A DNA stretch of 64,000 bases. Source: Pseudomonadota bacterium. GTDB lineage: Bacteria; Pseudomonadota; Gammaproteobacteria; Burkholderiales; JAKAFK01. Positions 49,670 to 57,365 of the stretch are shown in pieces. Made by a program: the position numbers and the translations under genes. The notes below the pieces were generated by a model that saw only the letters and a program-made list of their open reading frames with translations, did no database searches and was not told where the DNA came from. The stretch spans positions 1-64,000 of the forward strand of contig JAKAFK010000011.1 in assembly GCA_021817985.1 (NCBI GenBank). The letters are read 5' to 3'. The stretch's first letter is position 1, and each line of letters begins with the position of its first letter.

Positions 49670-49860
49670 TCGATCCATTCCGCAAAGTCCCGACATTCTG
49701 GTCGCCAGGGCGAATCCAGGCGCTCGCCGAGCAAAACCGCCGAGACCGATTTCGGCGTTATCCGGAACTCGAGGCGATCGAGAAAGCTGTCGCTGCGATG
49801 CCACCGGTACCCGAGATGACCCAGACCACCGTCACCCCACTGAAAGGGAGAAAAACGTGA
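49666..49860 (+). CDS. Small phage protein of unknown function
   Basis: A 64-residue basic protein, MIDPFRKVPTFWSPGRIQAL then YPELEAIEKAVAAMPPVPEM. Its start overlaps the previous stop (ATGA) and its end overlaps the next GTG start, so it belongs to a coupled chain of small genes. No family recognised. Confidence 0.5.
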   Translation: MIDPFRKVPTFWSPGRIQALAEQNRRDRFRRYPELEAIEKAVAAMPPVPEMTQTTVTPLKGRKT

Positions 49861-50465
49861 ACGCACCTGACACAACAATCATCGGCACACCAACGTCCGG
49901 CGGTTATTATGCCGGCCGCATCCGTCTGGACGATGGCAACGTCTATGTGTTGATCGTCGCGCCCAAGGCCGAAGGAGAGCACGAGCCCACGATATGGATG
50001 CCCGTCGGCGTGAACTTCGACGGTGCCACGTCCTACAACGATGGCATGGCCAACACGGTCGCCATGGCGGAGGCCGGAAGCGAGCTGGCGATGTGGGCGC
50101 GGGCCGCGAACATCAATGGCGAAACAGACTGGTATCTGCCGAGCCAGGACGAGCTGGAGATCATCTACCGCAACCTGAAGCCGACCGCCAACCTGAACTA
50201 CTGCTGGATGCGCTCCGGCCTGAATCTGTCCGCCGTCGAACCGACGTGCCCTCATACACCAAACTTCCCGCTGCAGACACAGGCCGAACTGTTCCAGGAC
50301 GGTGGTGCCGAGGCCTTCGAGCCGAGCTGGTATTGGACGTCGACCCGGCACATCGCTTACAGCGAAAGCGCCTTCTATCAGAGCTTCAGCGGTGGGAACC
50401 AGTACTACTACTACGCCAGCTACAAGCTCCGGGCCAGGCTCGTCCGCAGATTAATTATTGAATAA
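49857..50465 (+). CDS. DUF1566-like protein with C-type-lectin-like fold
   Basis: A 202-residue protein from a GTG at 49857. DWYLPSQDELEIIYRNL and SWYWTSTRHIAYSESAFYQS lead to a Tyr/Gly/Asn-rich end (GGNQYYYYASYKLRARLVRRL), the layout of DUF1566/formylglycine-like folds. Proteins of this fold are the usual variable targets of diversity-generating retroelements, but no reverse transcriptase or template repeat is seen in this window. It may be a surface or virion-associated binding protein; there is no signal peptide. Confidence 0.75.
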   Translation: MNAPDTTIIGTPTSGGYYAGRIRLDDGNVYVLIVAPKAEGEHEPTIWMPVGVNFDGATSYNDGMANTVAMAEAGSELAMWARAANINGETDWYLPSQDELEIIYRNLKPTANLNYCWMRSGLNLSAVEPTCPHTPNFPLQTQAELFQDGGAEAFEPSWYWTSTRHIAYSESAFYQSFSGGNQYYYYASYKLRARLVRRLIIE

Positions 50466-50505
50466 TTCGGCCACCCGGGGACTACAAAGGCGCAGGCGAA
50501 GAAGA

Positions 50506-50571
50506 ATGAAGCGCGACATTATCACGCGGCCCATCATGTGGTTGTTTGGTGCCGCTAAGGAGAACGAATGA
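50506..50571 (+). CDS. 21-residue micro-ORF coupled to the next gene
   Basis: The frame MKRDIITRPIMWLFGAAKEN-E ends in a TGA that overlaps the next ATG. It has a short hydrophobic middle. The ATG follows a GAAGAAG stretch, a weak site. It may be a real micropeptide or only a coupling device for the next gene. Confidence 0.3.
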   Translation: MKRDIITRPIMWLFGAAKENE

Positions 50572-50861
50572 GCAAAGATGCCATTGCGGTGCAAGGTCCG
50601 CTCGACCGCCGAGTTAACCCCTGCGCCGAGCGATGCCCGAAATGCGGAAGCCAAGACATATCCCGGCGCTTCATTGCGAAAGGTGGCGAGGTTCCACACG
50701 AGGGATACGATAAGTGCGCAAGCAAGTACGGCAGCGGCCAATGTCACCATTGGACAGCGACCCGCGACCACCTACACCACCATTGCAGATGTTGCGGGTT
50801 CGATTGGCAGGGCCTTCCGCTGAAATTGTCGTGTGCCTGCAGGCCGACGAGCTCGAGGTGA
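50568..50861 (+). CDS. Zinc-ribbon phage protein
   Basis: A 97-residue protein with AAGGAG before the ATG. Two Cys-x2-Cys pairs (CPKCGSQ and CRCCGFD) frame a His/Cys-rich centre (KCASKYGSGQCHHW), so it likely binds one or two zinc ions. It is one of three neighbouring zinc-ribbon genes. Function unknown. Confidence 0.65.
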   Translation: MSKDAIAVQGPLDRRVNPCAERCPKCGSQDISRRFIAKGGEVPHEGYDKCASKYGSGQCHHWTATRDHLHHHCRCCGFDWQGLPLKLSCACRPTSSR

Positions 50862-50868
50862 CAGCCGC

Positions 50869-51150
50869 ATGACCATAACCCATATCAATCGGTGCCCGTT
50901 TTGCGGGAGCGACGAGCTGGACATTGAGGCCGCAATCGCTTTGCGCGAGGTGGCGATCGTTTGCCCGAAGTGTCGCTGCACAGGTCCGATCTCGGGATCC
51001 GCCAAGGATGCAGTCGAAGTCTGGAACCGAGCTGGCCAATCCATGCGCGATTTGATCGCGACCATTGACCTGCATACGGATTGCATGACCAATCAGATCG
51101 ACCGTGGGGCATTGGACCCGTGGATCGAGAAATGCGAGAAGGCGTTATGA
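50869..51150 (+). CDS. Lar-like (restriction alleviation-type) zinc-ribbon protein
   Basis: A 93-residue protein: CPFCGSDELDIEAAI, VAIVCPKCRCTGPISGS, AVEVWNRA. This CPFCGS...CxxCxxxGP...WNxR pattern is that of the Lar family, whose Rac prophage member modulates type I restriction. The C-terminal 35 residues are additional. Anti-restriction activity is inferred from family only. Confidence 0.7.
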   Translation: MTITHINRCPFCGSDELDIEAAIALREVAIVCPKCRCTGPISGSAKDAVEVWNRAGQSMRDLIATIDLHTDCMTNQIDRGALDPWIEKCEKAL

Positions 51151-51347
51151 CCATTGCGATATGCATCGGCTGCGGATGCGATGATCTCCACGCATGCTGG
51201 GACGAGGCGGCTGAACATCCATGCAGCTGGCTGGCCGTCGACCGCGACGAAGGCTTCGGGGTGTGCTCGGTTTGTCATGAGCATCTTGAACGATGGAACG
51301 CCGGTGATCGAGAGATCGCCGTTCCCATAGATACGGAGCGCAGGTAA
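51147..51347 (+). CDS. Small zinc-binding phage protein
   Basis: A 66-residue protein starting MTIAICIGCGCDDLHACWDE, with HPCSWLAVDRDEGFGVCSVCHEH. This Cys spacing is common in short proteins of Pseudomonas and Burkholderia phages. ATGA overlap with the Lar-like gene supports co-translation. Function unknown. Confidence 0.65.
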   Translation: MTIAICIGCGCDDLHACWDEAAEHPCSWLAVDRDEGFGVCSVCHEHLERWNAGDREIAVPIDTERR

Positions 51348-51351
51348 AACG

Positions 51352-51534
51352 ATGCCCGACGATGACTACGAGAAAGTCGAGATAGGCATACATGCGCTGG
51401 TTTCCGAGAACAGACGCCTCCGCGCGCGCATCGCCGAACTCGAAGCCGCGCTGCGCAAGAACGTGTCGGCTGGCGGCGGCTATCAGCCGATTGGCATTCG
51501 AGGTGTGCCAAAGCCGCCGCCCCGGAAGCGATGA
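51352..51534 (+). CDS. Small coiled-coil protein
   Basis: A 60-residue protein with a short coiled coil (ALVSENRRLRARIAELEAAL) and a basic Pro-rich tail. It begins 4 bp after the previous stop. A 78-bp gap follows, containing a TATTTT stretch that could be a weak promoter for the integrase genes. Function unknown. Confidence 0.5.
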   Translation: MPDDDYEKVEIGIHALVSENRRLRARIAELEAALRKNVSAGGGYQPIGIRGVPKPPPRKR

Positions 51535-51612
51535 CAATACCCGACCGCTCACGACGGCCGGACGGTACCGGAATAAGATCTGGAATATTTTGAGGTAGGA
51601 AATGGAGCGAAA

Positions 51613-51813
51613 GTGTTCCTGACGCCTGACGAAATCGCAGAACTGACGGACCGCCTGCGCCCAGCCGAGCAGATCGAATGGCTGCGCGCCCACAGGTGGG
51701 TGTTCGAGGTCGGCGCGAAAGGTCGTCCGAAGGTCCTCCGGGCATATGCGCTTGCGCGCCTCGGGGGCGCGGAGCAGAATCACAAGGCAGAGCCGAAACT
51801 GCACCTGGCATGA
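51613..51813 (+). CDS. DUF4224-family protein preceding integrase
   Basis: A 66-residue protein from the GTG at 51613, with GGAG 7 nt upstream. FLTPDEIAELTDRLRPAEQIEWL, then FEVGAKGRPKVLRAYALARLGG is the DUF4224 signature. These proteins are regularly encoded directly before phage integrases, with an ATGA overlap as here, and are candidate excisionase-like or DNA-binding partners. Confidence 0.85.
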   Translation: MFLTPDEIAELTDRLRPAEQIEWLRAHRWVFEVGAKGRPKVLRAYALARLGGAEQNHKAEPKLHLA

Positions 51814-52808
51814 GACCGCGCAAGAAAGATAGAAACCTTCCTATCTGCATGTATTTCCGGCACGGGCGGCACTGGCTCGTCAAGGGCGGCCGGTGGACTG
51901 CATTGCCGACCGACAGGCGTGCCGCCTTGGCGGAATACGAACGCCTCACGAGCGCCCCGGCAGGCGGAATCTCTACCATGCTTAACCGCTTCCTCGAGGC
52001 GGCCGCCGCGCGCACGAAGCCGCGCACGATGGAGCAATACAGGATCGCCGCCGCGAAGATCGAGAAAGCCTTCGTCGAATTCTCCCCAAGCCAGGTCAAG
52101 CCCACCCACATCGCGCAGTTCATGGATCATTTCCGATCCACGCCGAATATGGCTAACAGGATGCGCAGCGTCCTCAAGATGGCGTTCGACAAGGCGGTCT
52201 TGCTGGGAGACTGCGATTCCAATCCGGTAACGAGCGTGCCGCGGCATGCGGAGGCGAAAAGGACGCGCTATATCACCGACGCCGAATATGCGGCCGTGAA
52301 GGCCTGTGCGAGCCCTGTTTTCGCGGCAATCATGGATGTGGCCTATTACACGGGCCAGCGCATCGGTGACATCCTGGCAATCAGGCTGTCCGACATCTCT
52401 GACGATGGGATCTGCTTCGAGCAGGAGAAGACGGGGGCCCGGCTGCTGGTGCGCATGACCCCGGAACTCAAGACGGCGGTTGAGACAGCGAAAACGGCAA
52501 GGGGGAGCAACGTGCGGGCGATGACCCTATTTTTCACGCGCAAAGGCACGCCCTACGCCTATCGCACGGTCAAGGACATGCTGGAACGTGCGTCCGTGCG
52601 TGCGAAGGTGGATAATTTCAACCTTCACGACATTCGCGCCAAGTCGATTACCGACGCGGAAAAGCAAGGGAAAGACCCGCAGGCGCTGGCCGGACACACA
52701 TCCCGTGCGATGACTGAGCGTTACCTCAGAGACAGGAAAACGCCGATCGTCGAGGGGCCGAGTTTTGGACGTGTCCAAAAAGATGGACAGAAAAATAAAC
52801 GCAAGTAA
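51810..52808 (+). CDS. int: Tyrosine-family site-specific integrase
   Basis: A 332-residue tyrosine recombinase that should integrate and excise the prophage at mutS. The SAM-like core-binding domain is at about 55-150, the catalytic domain at 155-315. All active-site residues are visible: Arg184 (TGQRIGD), Lys207 (QEKTGA), His273 and Arg276 (LHDIRAKS), His296 (LAGHTS) and Tyr305 (TERYLR). The ATG overlaps the DUF4224 stop. The gene ends 7 bp before the mutS start, so attR lies directly behind it. Confidence 0.95.
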   Translation: MRPRKKDRNLPICMYFRHGRHWLVKGGRWTALPTDRRAALAEYERLTSAPAGGISTMLNRFLEAAAARTKPRTMEQYRIAAAKIEKAFVEFSPSQVKPTHIAQFMDHFRSTPNMANRMRSVLKMAFDKAVLLGDCDSNPVTSVPRHAEAKRTRYITDAEYAAVKACASPVFAAIMDVAYYTGQRIGDILAIRLSDISDDGICFEQEKTGARLLVRMTPELKTAVETAKTARGSNVRAMTLFFTRKGTPYAYRTVKDMLERASVRAKVDNFNLHDIRAKSITDAEKQGKDPQALAGHTSRAMTERYLRDRKTPIVEGPSFGRVQKDGQKNKRK

Positions 52809-52815
52809 CTGATAA

Positions 52816-55389
52816 ATGGATGTTTCTTCGCACACCCCCATGATGCAGCAATATTTGCGCATCAAGGCTGAACATCCCGACATGCTGGTGTTCTACCGCA
52901 TGGGGGATTTTTACGAGCTCTTCTACGAGGACGCCGAAGAGGCGGCGCGGCTCCTCGATCTCACGCTCACGCAGCGGGGAGCCTCTGGCGGACAACCCAT
53001 CAAGATGGCAGGCGTACCGCACCATGCCTGCGAGCAGTATCTGGCCCGCCTGCTGCGATTGGGGAAATCGGTCGCCATCTGCGAGCAGATCGGGGACCCC
53101 GCCCTCTCGAAGGGGCCCGTGGAACGGCGAGTCACCCGCATCGTCACGCCGGGCACCCTGACCGACACGGGACTCCTGGACGATCGCCGCGACAGCCTGC
53201 TGGCCGCCCTGTTTCCGGCGGGGGAGCGGATCGGGCTCACCTGGCTCAACCTGGCCAGCGGACGCTTCTGCGCACTCGAGACCGGCCCGTCGCGTCTCGC
53301 CTCCGAGCTGGAGCGTATCCGGCCTGCCGAGCTCCTCGTCCCGGAAGGCTTCCAGCACGCGGGGCTTGCGTCGTTCAAGTCCGCGCTGAAATCTCTCGCA
53401 CCGTGGCAATTCGACCCGGACACCACCTACGACGCGCTGTGTACGCAGTTCAAGGTCTTGAGCCTGGACGGTTTCGGCGTGGCCAAAGGGGGCCCCGTGA
53501 CCTGCGCGGCCGGCGCCCTCTTAGGCTACGTCCAGCATACCCAGCGCGCCGCCCTCCTGCACATCAGCCAGCTCGGCGTGGAACCGAGCGGCGCCTATGT
53601 CTCGATGGACAGCGCCACCCGTCGCAACCTGGAAATTTCCGAAACCTTGCGCGGCGAGCCCTCGCCCACCCTGCTCTCGCTGCTCGATACCACGGCGACC
53701 AGCATGGGAAGCCGCTGCCTGCGCCACTGGCTGCATCACCCGCTGACCGACCGCGCGGCCCTGCAAGGCCGGCTCGAGGCCATCGACGCCCTGTGTGCGC
53801 AGGCCGGCGCATGCCCCCCGTTCCGAACGCTTCATGAACTCCTGCGCAGCTGCGCCGACGTCGAGCGGATCACCGCCCGGGTCGCGTTGGGCACGGCGCG
53901 GCCGCGCGATCTGTCGGGGCTGCGCGACACCTTGAAGGTCTTGCCCTGCGTGAGGGACACGATCACGCCGCTTCCCGCGACGCGTCTCCAGGCGTTGGCC
54001 TTGCGCCTCGCCCCAGAAGACGCGCTGGTCGAGGAGCTCGAACGTGCGCTGAGGCCGGAACCGAACAGCATGCTGCGGGACGGCGGCGTCATCCGCGAGG
54101 GCTATGACGCCGAACTCGACGAGCTGCGCGCCATTCATGAGAACTGCGGCGAATTCCTGCTTTCCCTCGAGGCGGCCGAGCGTGGCCGCAGCGGGATCGC
54201 CACGCTCAAAGTGGAATACAACCGCGTCCACGGATTCTACATCGAAGTCCCGCGCAGCCAAGCGGAAAAAGTGCCGGACGACTATCGGCGCCGCCAGACC
54301 CTCAAAAACGCCGAACGCTTCATCACCCCGGAGCTCAAGGCTTTCGAGGACAAAGCCCTGTCGGCCTCGGAGCGGGCGCTCGCCCGCGAACGGCAGCTCT
54401 ACGAGGCGTTGCTCGCCTTCCTCGCGCCCCATGTCCTTCGCCTGCAGGACATCGCGGCGGCCCTCGCCGAGGCGGATGTGCTGGCAAGCCTCGCCGAGCG
54501 CGCGCAGACGCTAGGACTCGTCGCCCCCGAATATGCCGAGGAACCGGTGCTCGACATCCGCGAGGGACGCCATCCGGTGGTCGAGACCCAGGTCGACACC
54601 TTCGTGGCCAATGACACGGTGCTAGGCCGCGCGCGCCGGATGCTGCTCATCACGGGCCCGAACATGGGCGGCAAGTCGACCTTCATGCGGCAAACCGCGC
54701 TCATCACGCTGCTCGCCTGCTGCGGCTCGTATGTTCCCGCAAAGTCCGCGCGCGTCGGCCCCATCGACCAGATCTTCACGCGCATCGGCGCATCCGACGA
54801 CTTGGCGGGTGGCCGGTCGACCTTCATGGTCGAAATGACCGAGACCGCCAACATCCTGCACAATGCGACGGACAAAAGCCTGGTGCTCCTCGACGAGATC
54901 GGCCGCGGGACGTCCACCTTCGACGGGCTCGCGCTGGCGTATGCCTGCGCCCGCGCATTGGCGGAACGCAACCGCTCCTTCGCCCTTTTCGCCACCCATT
55001 ACTTCGAATTGACCCGTCTGGCCGAAGAACTGCGGGCAGTCGCCAACGTGCATCTCGACGCCGTCGAACATCGCGACCGCATCGTCTTCCTCCACAGCGT
55101 GCAAGAAGGCCCGGCGAGCCAAAGCTATGGCCTGCAGGTCGCCGCATTGGCGGGCGTGCCGCCCGCTGTCATTCAGGCCGCCAAGCGCCGCCTCGCACAA
55201 CTGGAGCAGCAAAGCATCGAGACCGGCCGACAAGGCGATTTGTTCGCCGCTCCGGCCACGGCCCCATGTCCCGAACCCGATGACGCCGTGGCGCGACGGC
55301 TCAAGGCGATCGAGCCCGACGCGCTCACGCCGCGAGCGGCGCTGGGTCTGATTTACGAATTGCGCGCGCTGCTGCCGAAGGACGCATGA
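52816..55389 (+). CDS. mutS: DNA mismatch repair protein MutS, with phage-supplied 5' end
   Basis: An 857-residue mismatch-recognition ATPase. The N-terminal mismatch-binding domain has [12 protein letters not shown] (Phe-x-Glu in FYELF). Connector, lever and clamp follow, then the ATPase with Walker [14 protein letters not shown] (about 613-625), Walker [17 protein letters not shown] and the helix-turn-helix end. The first five codons (M-D-V-S-S) and the start region are phage DNA; the host codons resume in [11 protein letters not shown]. No good Shine-Dalgarno precedes the ATG, and the preceding bases are TGATAA, 7 bp after the int stop. It is otherwise full length. Confidence 0.97.
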   Translation: MDVSSHTPMMQQYLRIKAEHPDMLVFYRMGDFYELFYEDAEEAARLLDLTLTQRGASGGQPIKMAGVPHHACEQYLARLLRLGKSVAICEQIGDPALSKGPVERRVTRIVTPGTLTDTGLLDDRRDSLLAALFPAGERIGLTWLNLASGRFCALETGPSRLASELERIRPAELLVPEGFQHAGLASFKSALKSLAPWQFDPDTTYDALCTQFKVLSLDGFGVAKGGPVTCAAGALLGYVQHTQRAALLHISQLGVEPSGAYVSMDSATRRNLEISETLRGEPSPTLLSLLDTTATSMGSRCLRHWLHHPLTDRAALQGRLEAIDALCAQAGACPPFRTLHELLRSCADVERITARVALGTARPRDLSGLRDTLKVLPCVRDTITPLPATRLQALALRLAPEDALVEELERALRPEPNSMLRDGGVIREGYDAELDELRAIHENCGEFLLSLEAAERGRSGIATLKVEYNRVHGFYIEVPRSQAEKVPDDYRRRQTLKNAERFITPELKAFEDKALSASERALARERQLYEALLAFLAPHVLRLQDIAAALAEADVLASLAERAQTLGLVAPEYAEEPVLDIREGRHPVVETQVDTFVANDTVLGRARRMLLITGPNMGGKSTFMRQTALITLLACCGSYVPAKSARVGPIDQIFTRIGASDDLAGGRSTFMVEMTETANILHNATDKSLVLLDEIGRGTSTFDGLALAYACARALAERNRSFALFATHYFELTRLAEELRAVANVHLDAVEHRDRIVFLHSVQEGPASQSYGLQVAALAGVPPAVIQAAKRRLAQLEQQSIETGRQGDLFAAPATAPCPEPDDAVARRLKAIEPDALTPRAALGLIYELRALLPKDA
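52831..52854 (+). other. attR: Prophage right attachment site attR
   Basis: This segment inside mutS codons 6-13 matches attL at 11006-11029 (21 of 24 positions; core ATGATGCAGCA at 52840-52850). The left part is phage and the right part host. Crossing over in the core would restore the host mutS from the GTG at 10985 and leave a circular phage carrying the M-D-V-S-S codons. Confidence 0.85.
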
Positions 55390-55420
55390 CGCCCCCTGGC
55401 GCCCACGCCCCGGAAAGCCG

Positions 55421-56629
55421 CTAACCCCCGTGCCTGCTGGCCGCCAGGGCCACCCCGGCGGCTTTGGGCTGTTTGCCCGCTTTCGCGAGGGAAGCCATGA
55501 CGGCGGCGCGCGCCTTCGGGCTCATCTTGGCAATCACGCGGATGCGCCGGTAAAACGCCGGCAAATTGCCGTGCTGCTGCGCGAGCAGCTCGCGAAATTC
55601 GGGAACGAGCTGGGTGTACAGCGCGATCGATGCAATCTTGGCATTGTTCAGATCGTCCAAGAACCACGGGTCATAACCACTGTAGCCGTGCCACTTGGAG
55701 GCCTTCAATGTCTGATAGGCGGCCAGCAGCCGTTGGAAGAGCGCCTTCTTGTCGGCGAGCTTCTGCTCGGCGGAGAGCGGCGAGGCATAAAGCGCCGCAA
55801 GTTTCTTCTGGTACTTGAACACCAGATCGTCGAAATCCCGCCTGCGCTGCCTCGCGACCTCGTACTCCCGCCGCTCGGCTGCCGTGCCATCGGCCGCGAG
55901 CCAGCGGTTCATCCCCTCCCGCTCGATGGTATTGGCCATCGATTCATTGAAGACGGTCTCGCCCGGGACGTACGCCACCTGATGCCCCAGCTCATGGAAT
56001 ATGAGTTCCGCGACCGCCCAGTCGGGATAACCGATAAAGGTGTTCAACACCGGATCGTTGAAATAGCCCAGCGTCGAGTATGCCGGAATGCCTCCTACGT
56101 AGACGTCGTAGCCCTTGCGCCGCAGGCGGGCCGCTTCTGCCCTGGCCTCCGGCTCGGAGAAATAGCCGCGGTAGGCGACACACCCGGCAATCGGAAAGCA
56201 CCATGTCTTGGGCGATAGCGAAAGCTTCGGCGTCGCGAAGACGTTCCAGGTGACGTACGGACGGCCCAGATTGGCATAATTGCGATAGCACGCATTGTCG
56301 GGCAGTCCGAGCTCCTGGCTCGCATAGGCGCGAATCTCGAGGACGTCGGCGAGCTTATGCGCCAGCGCCGGATTGCAGTGCGGATCCTTGATGACCTGCG
56401 GGATCGGCCGGGAGGCATCGAGGATCTGGAGTTCGCCATGGACGGACTGCGCATAATAGCCGACAGTCGAGCAGCCGCCGAGAAATGCCGCGAGGAGAAC
56501 GAGAGGACCCGCGAGCGGGATCGGTCGAAGGCTGCGCGGCGCTGCGGCAGCGGGGCGCGGCAACGGGCGTTCGCTTCCGCCTTGGGCACGCACAGGCCGG
56601 AAGAGGTGCTTGGCGAGGTTTGTCCACAT
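55421..56629 (-). CDS. Predicted zinc aminopeptidase, lipoprotein (COG4324-type)
   Basis: A roughly 402-residue protein with a lipoprotein signal (LVLLAAFLGGCSTVGYYAQ) after a long, unusual N-terminal stretch, so the start is uncertain (ATG at 56629 or GTG at 56665). AELIFHELGHQVAYVPGE gives the HExxH zinc motif and FNESMANTIEREG the next Glu ligand. Family members are predicted membrane-anchored aminopeptidases; substrate unknown. It converges on mutS, with 31 bp between the stops. Confidence 0.8.
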   Translation of the reverse strand: MWTNLAKHLFRPVRAQGGSERPLPRPAAAAPRSLRPIPLAGPLVLLAAFLGGCSTVGYYAQSVHGELQILDASRPIPQVIKDPHCNPALAHKLADVLEIRAYASQELGLPDNACYRNYANLGRPYVTWNVFATPKLSLSPKTWCFPIAGCVAYRGYFSEPEARAEAARLRRKGYDVYVGGIPAYSTLGYFNDPVLNTFIGYPDWAVAELIFHELGHQVAYVPGETVFNESMANTIEREGMNRWLAADGTAAERREYEVARQRRRDFDDLVFKYQKKLAALYASPLSAEQKLADKKALFQRLLAAYQTLKASKWHGYSGYDPWFLDDLNNAKIASIALYTQLVPEFRELLAQQHGNLPAFYRRIRVIAKMSPKARAAVMASLAKAGKQPKAAGVALAASRHGG

Positions 56630-56831
56630 GATGCTTTGAGGCTCCCTTTCGATCGCAACCGGCACCTACATTGTTATCGTTCGGGAGGCGCAGGCGCTAT
56701 CGTAGCATCGCCCCGGCCCCTTGAGAAGGATTGCACAAACATCCAGCATCGCCTACCATGGCCCTTTGTCCCCCGTCCCGCATGCGGTTCGCACTCATCA
56801 TCCGGATCATCCTGGGAGGCAAGCCTGCGCT
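56630..56831. other. Divergent intergenic region
   Basis: About 200 bp between the aminopeptidase and PsiE-like genes. A GGGAGG ribosome site lies before the ATG at 56832. No clear promoter pair or operator is visible to me. Confidence 0.35.
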
Positions 56832-57257
56832 ATGCGCCGCCTGACAGCAAAGATCATCACCTGGTACGAAGGTACGCTCACGTTCGGCGTCTTCCTGCTC
56901 AGTCTCGTGATGCTCATTCTGATGGTGAGCGCCTCCTATCGGTATGCCAAGGCGGATCTGGTGCTGCCGCTTCGGTTGGGCAAACCGATCGACGTGCCCT
57001 CCTCGACCGTGGACTTCCTGTCGATCTTCGTGCTGATCGAGCTTGCGCGCATCTTTTTCGGGTACTTCCAGAGCCATCGCATCCGCCTGCGGCTCATCAT
57101 CGATGCGGGCCTCGTCTTCCTGGTGCGCGACACGGTGATCGAGTTCTATGCCGCCCACCCGCCGCTGTCCGAGGTGCTCCCTGTCGCCCTCATGCTGGTG
57201 ATCCTCATGGGGCTGCGCATAGCGGCCATCATCTGGTCCCCCGGCCCGTCGGACTAG
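56832..57257 (+). CDS. PsiE-like membrane protein
   Basis: A 141-residue inner-membrane protein with four hydrophobic helices (TLTFGVFLLSLVMLILMVSA, STVDFLSIFVLIELARIFFGYF, LIIDAGLVFLVRDTVIEFYA, VLPVALMLVILMGLRIAAII). RLRLIIDAGLVFLVRDTVIE matches the phosphate-starvation-inducible PsiE family. I chose the ATG at 56832; an upstream extension has no ribosome site and no membrane signal. Role unknown. Confidence 0.75.
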   Translation: MRRLTAKIITWYEGTLTFGVFLLSLVMLILMVSASYRYAKADLVLPLRLGKPIDVPSSTVDFLSIFVLIELARIFFGYFQSHRIRLRLIIDAGLVFLVRDTVIEFYAAHPPLSEVLPVALMLVILMGLRIAAIIWSPGPSD

Positions 57258-57365
57258 CCCGCCTCACGCCTTTGCGCATCCCCCGTTCGGAGCGTCGTGC
57301 AGGACCCCGGCAGGACGGTCGCTATAATCTAAGGAAAGACGCGGCGCATAAGACACGGGGCGGCC

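Larger units (their letters stand above)
11006..52854. mobile_element. Complete prophage: lambda-like head, Mu-like contractile tail, integrated in mutS
   Basis: All modules of a temperate myovirus are present: integrase, repressor and Cro-like gene, primase-helicase with candidate origin, both terminase subunits, portal, protease, capsid, tail sheath, tube, tape measure, baseplate, fibre, endolysin and spanins. No essential gene is visibly broken, so it may be inducible. Late genes run leftward from about 36.5 to 11.2 kb, and the early/integration operon runs rightward from about 48.4 to 52.8 kb. The ends are set by attL and attR inside mutS. Confidence 0.93.

Noticed and set aside
49857-50465. 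A diversity-generating retroelement
   Set aside because: The target-like protein is present, but no reverse transcriptase, accessory gene or template repeat was found in the window.
11006-52854. tRNA gene as the prophage attachment site
   Set aside because: No tRNA-like cloverleaf is seen at either junction; both junctions are mutS coding sequence.
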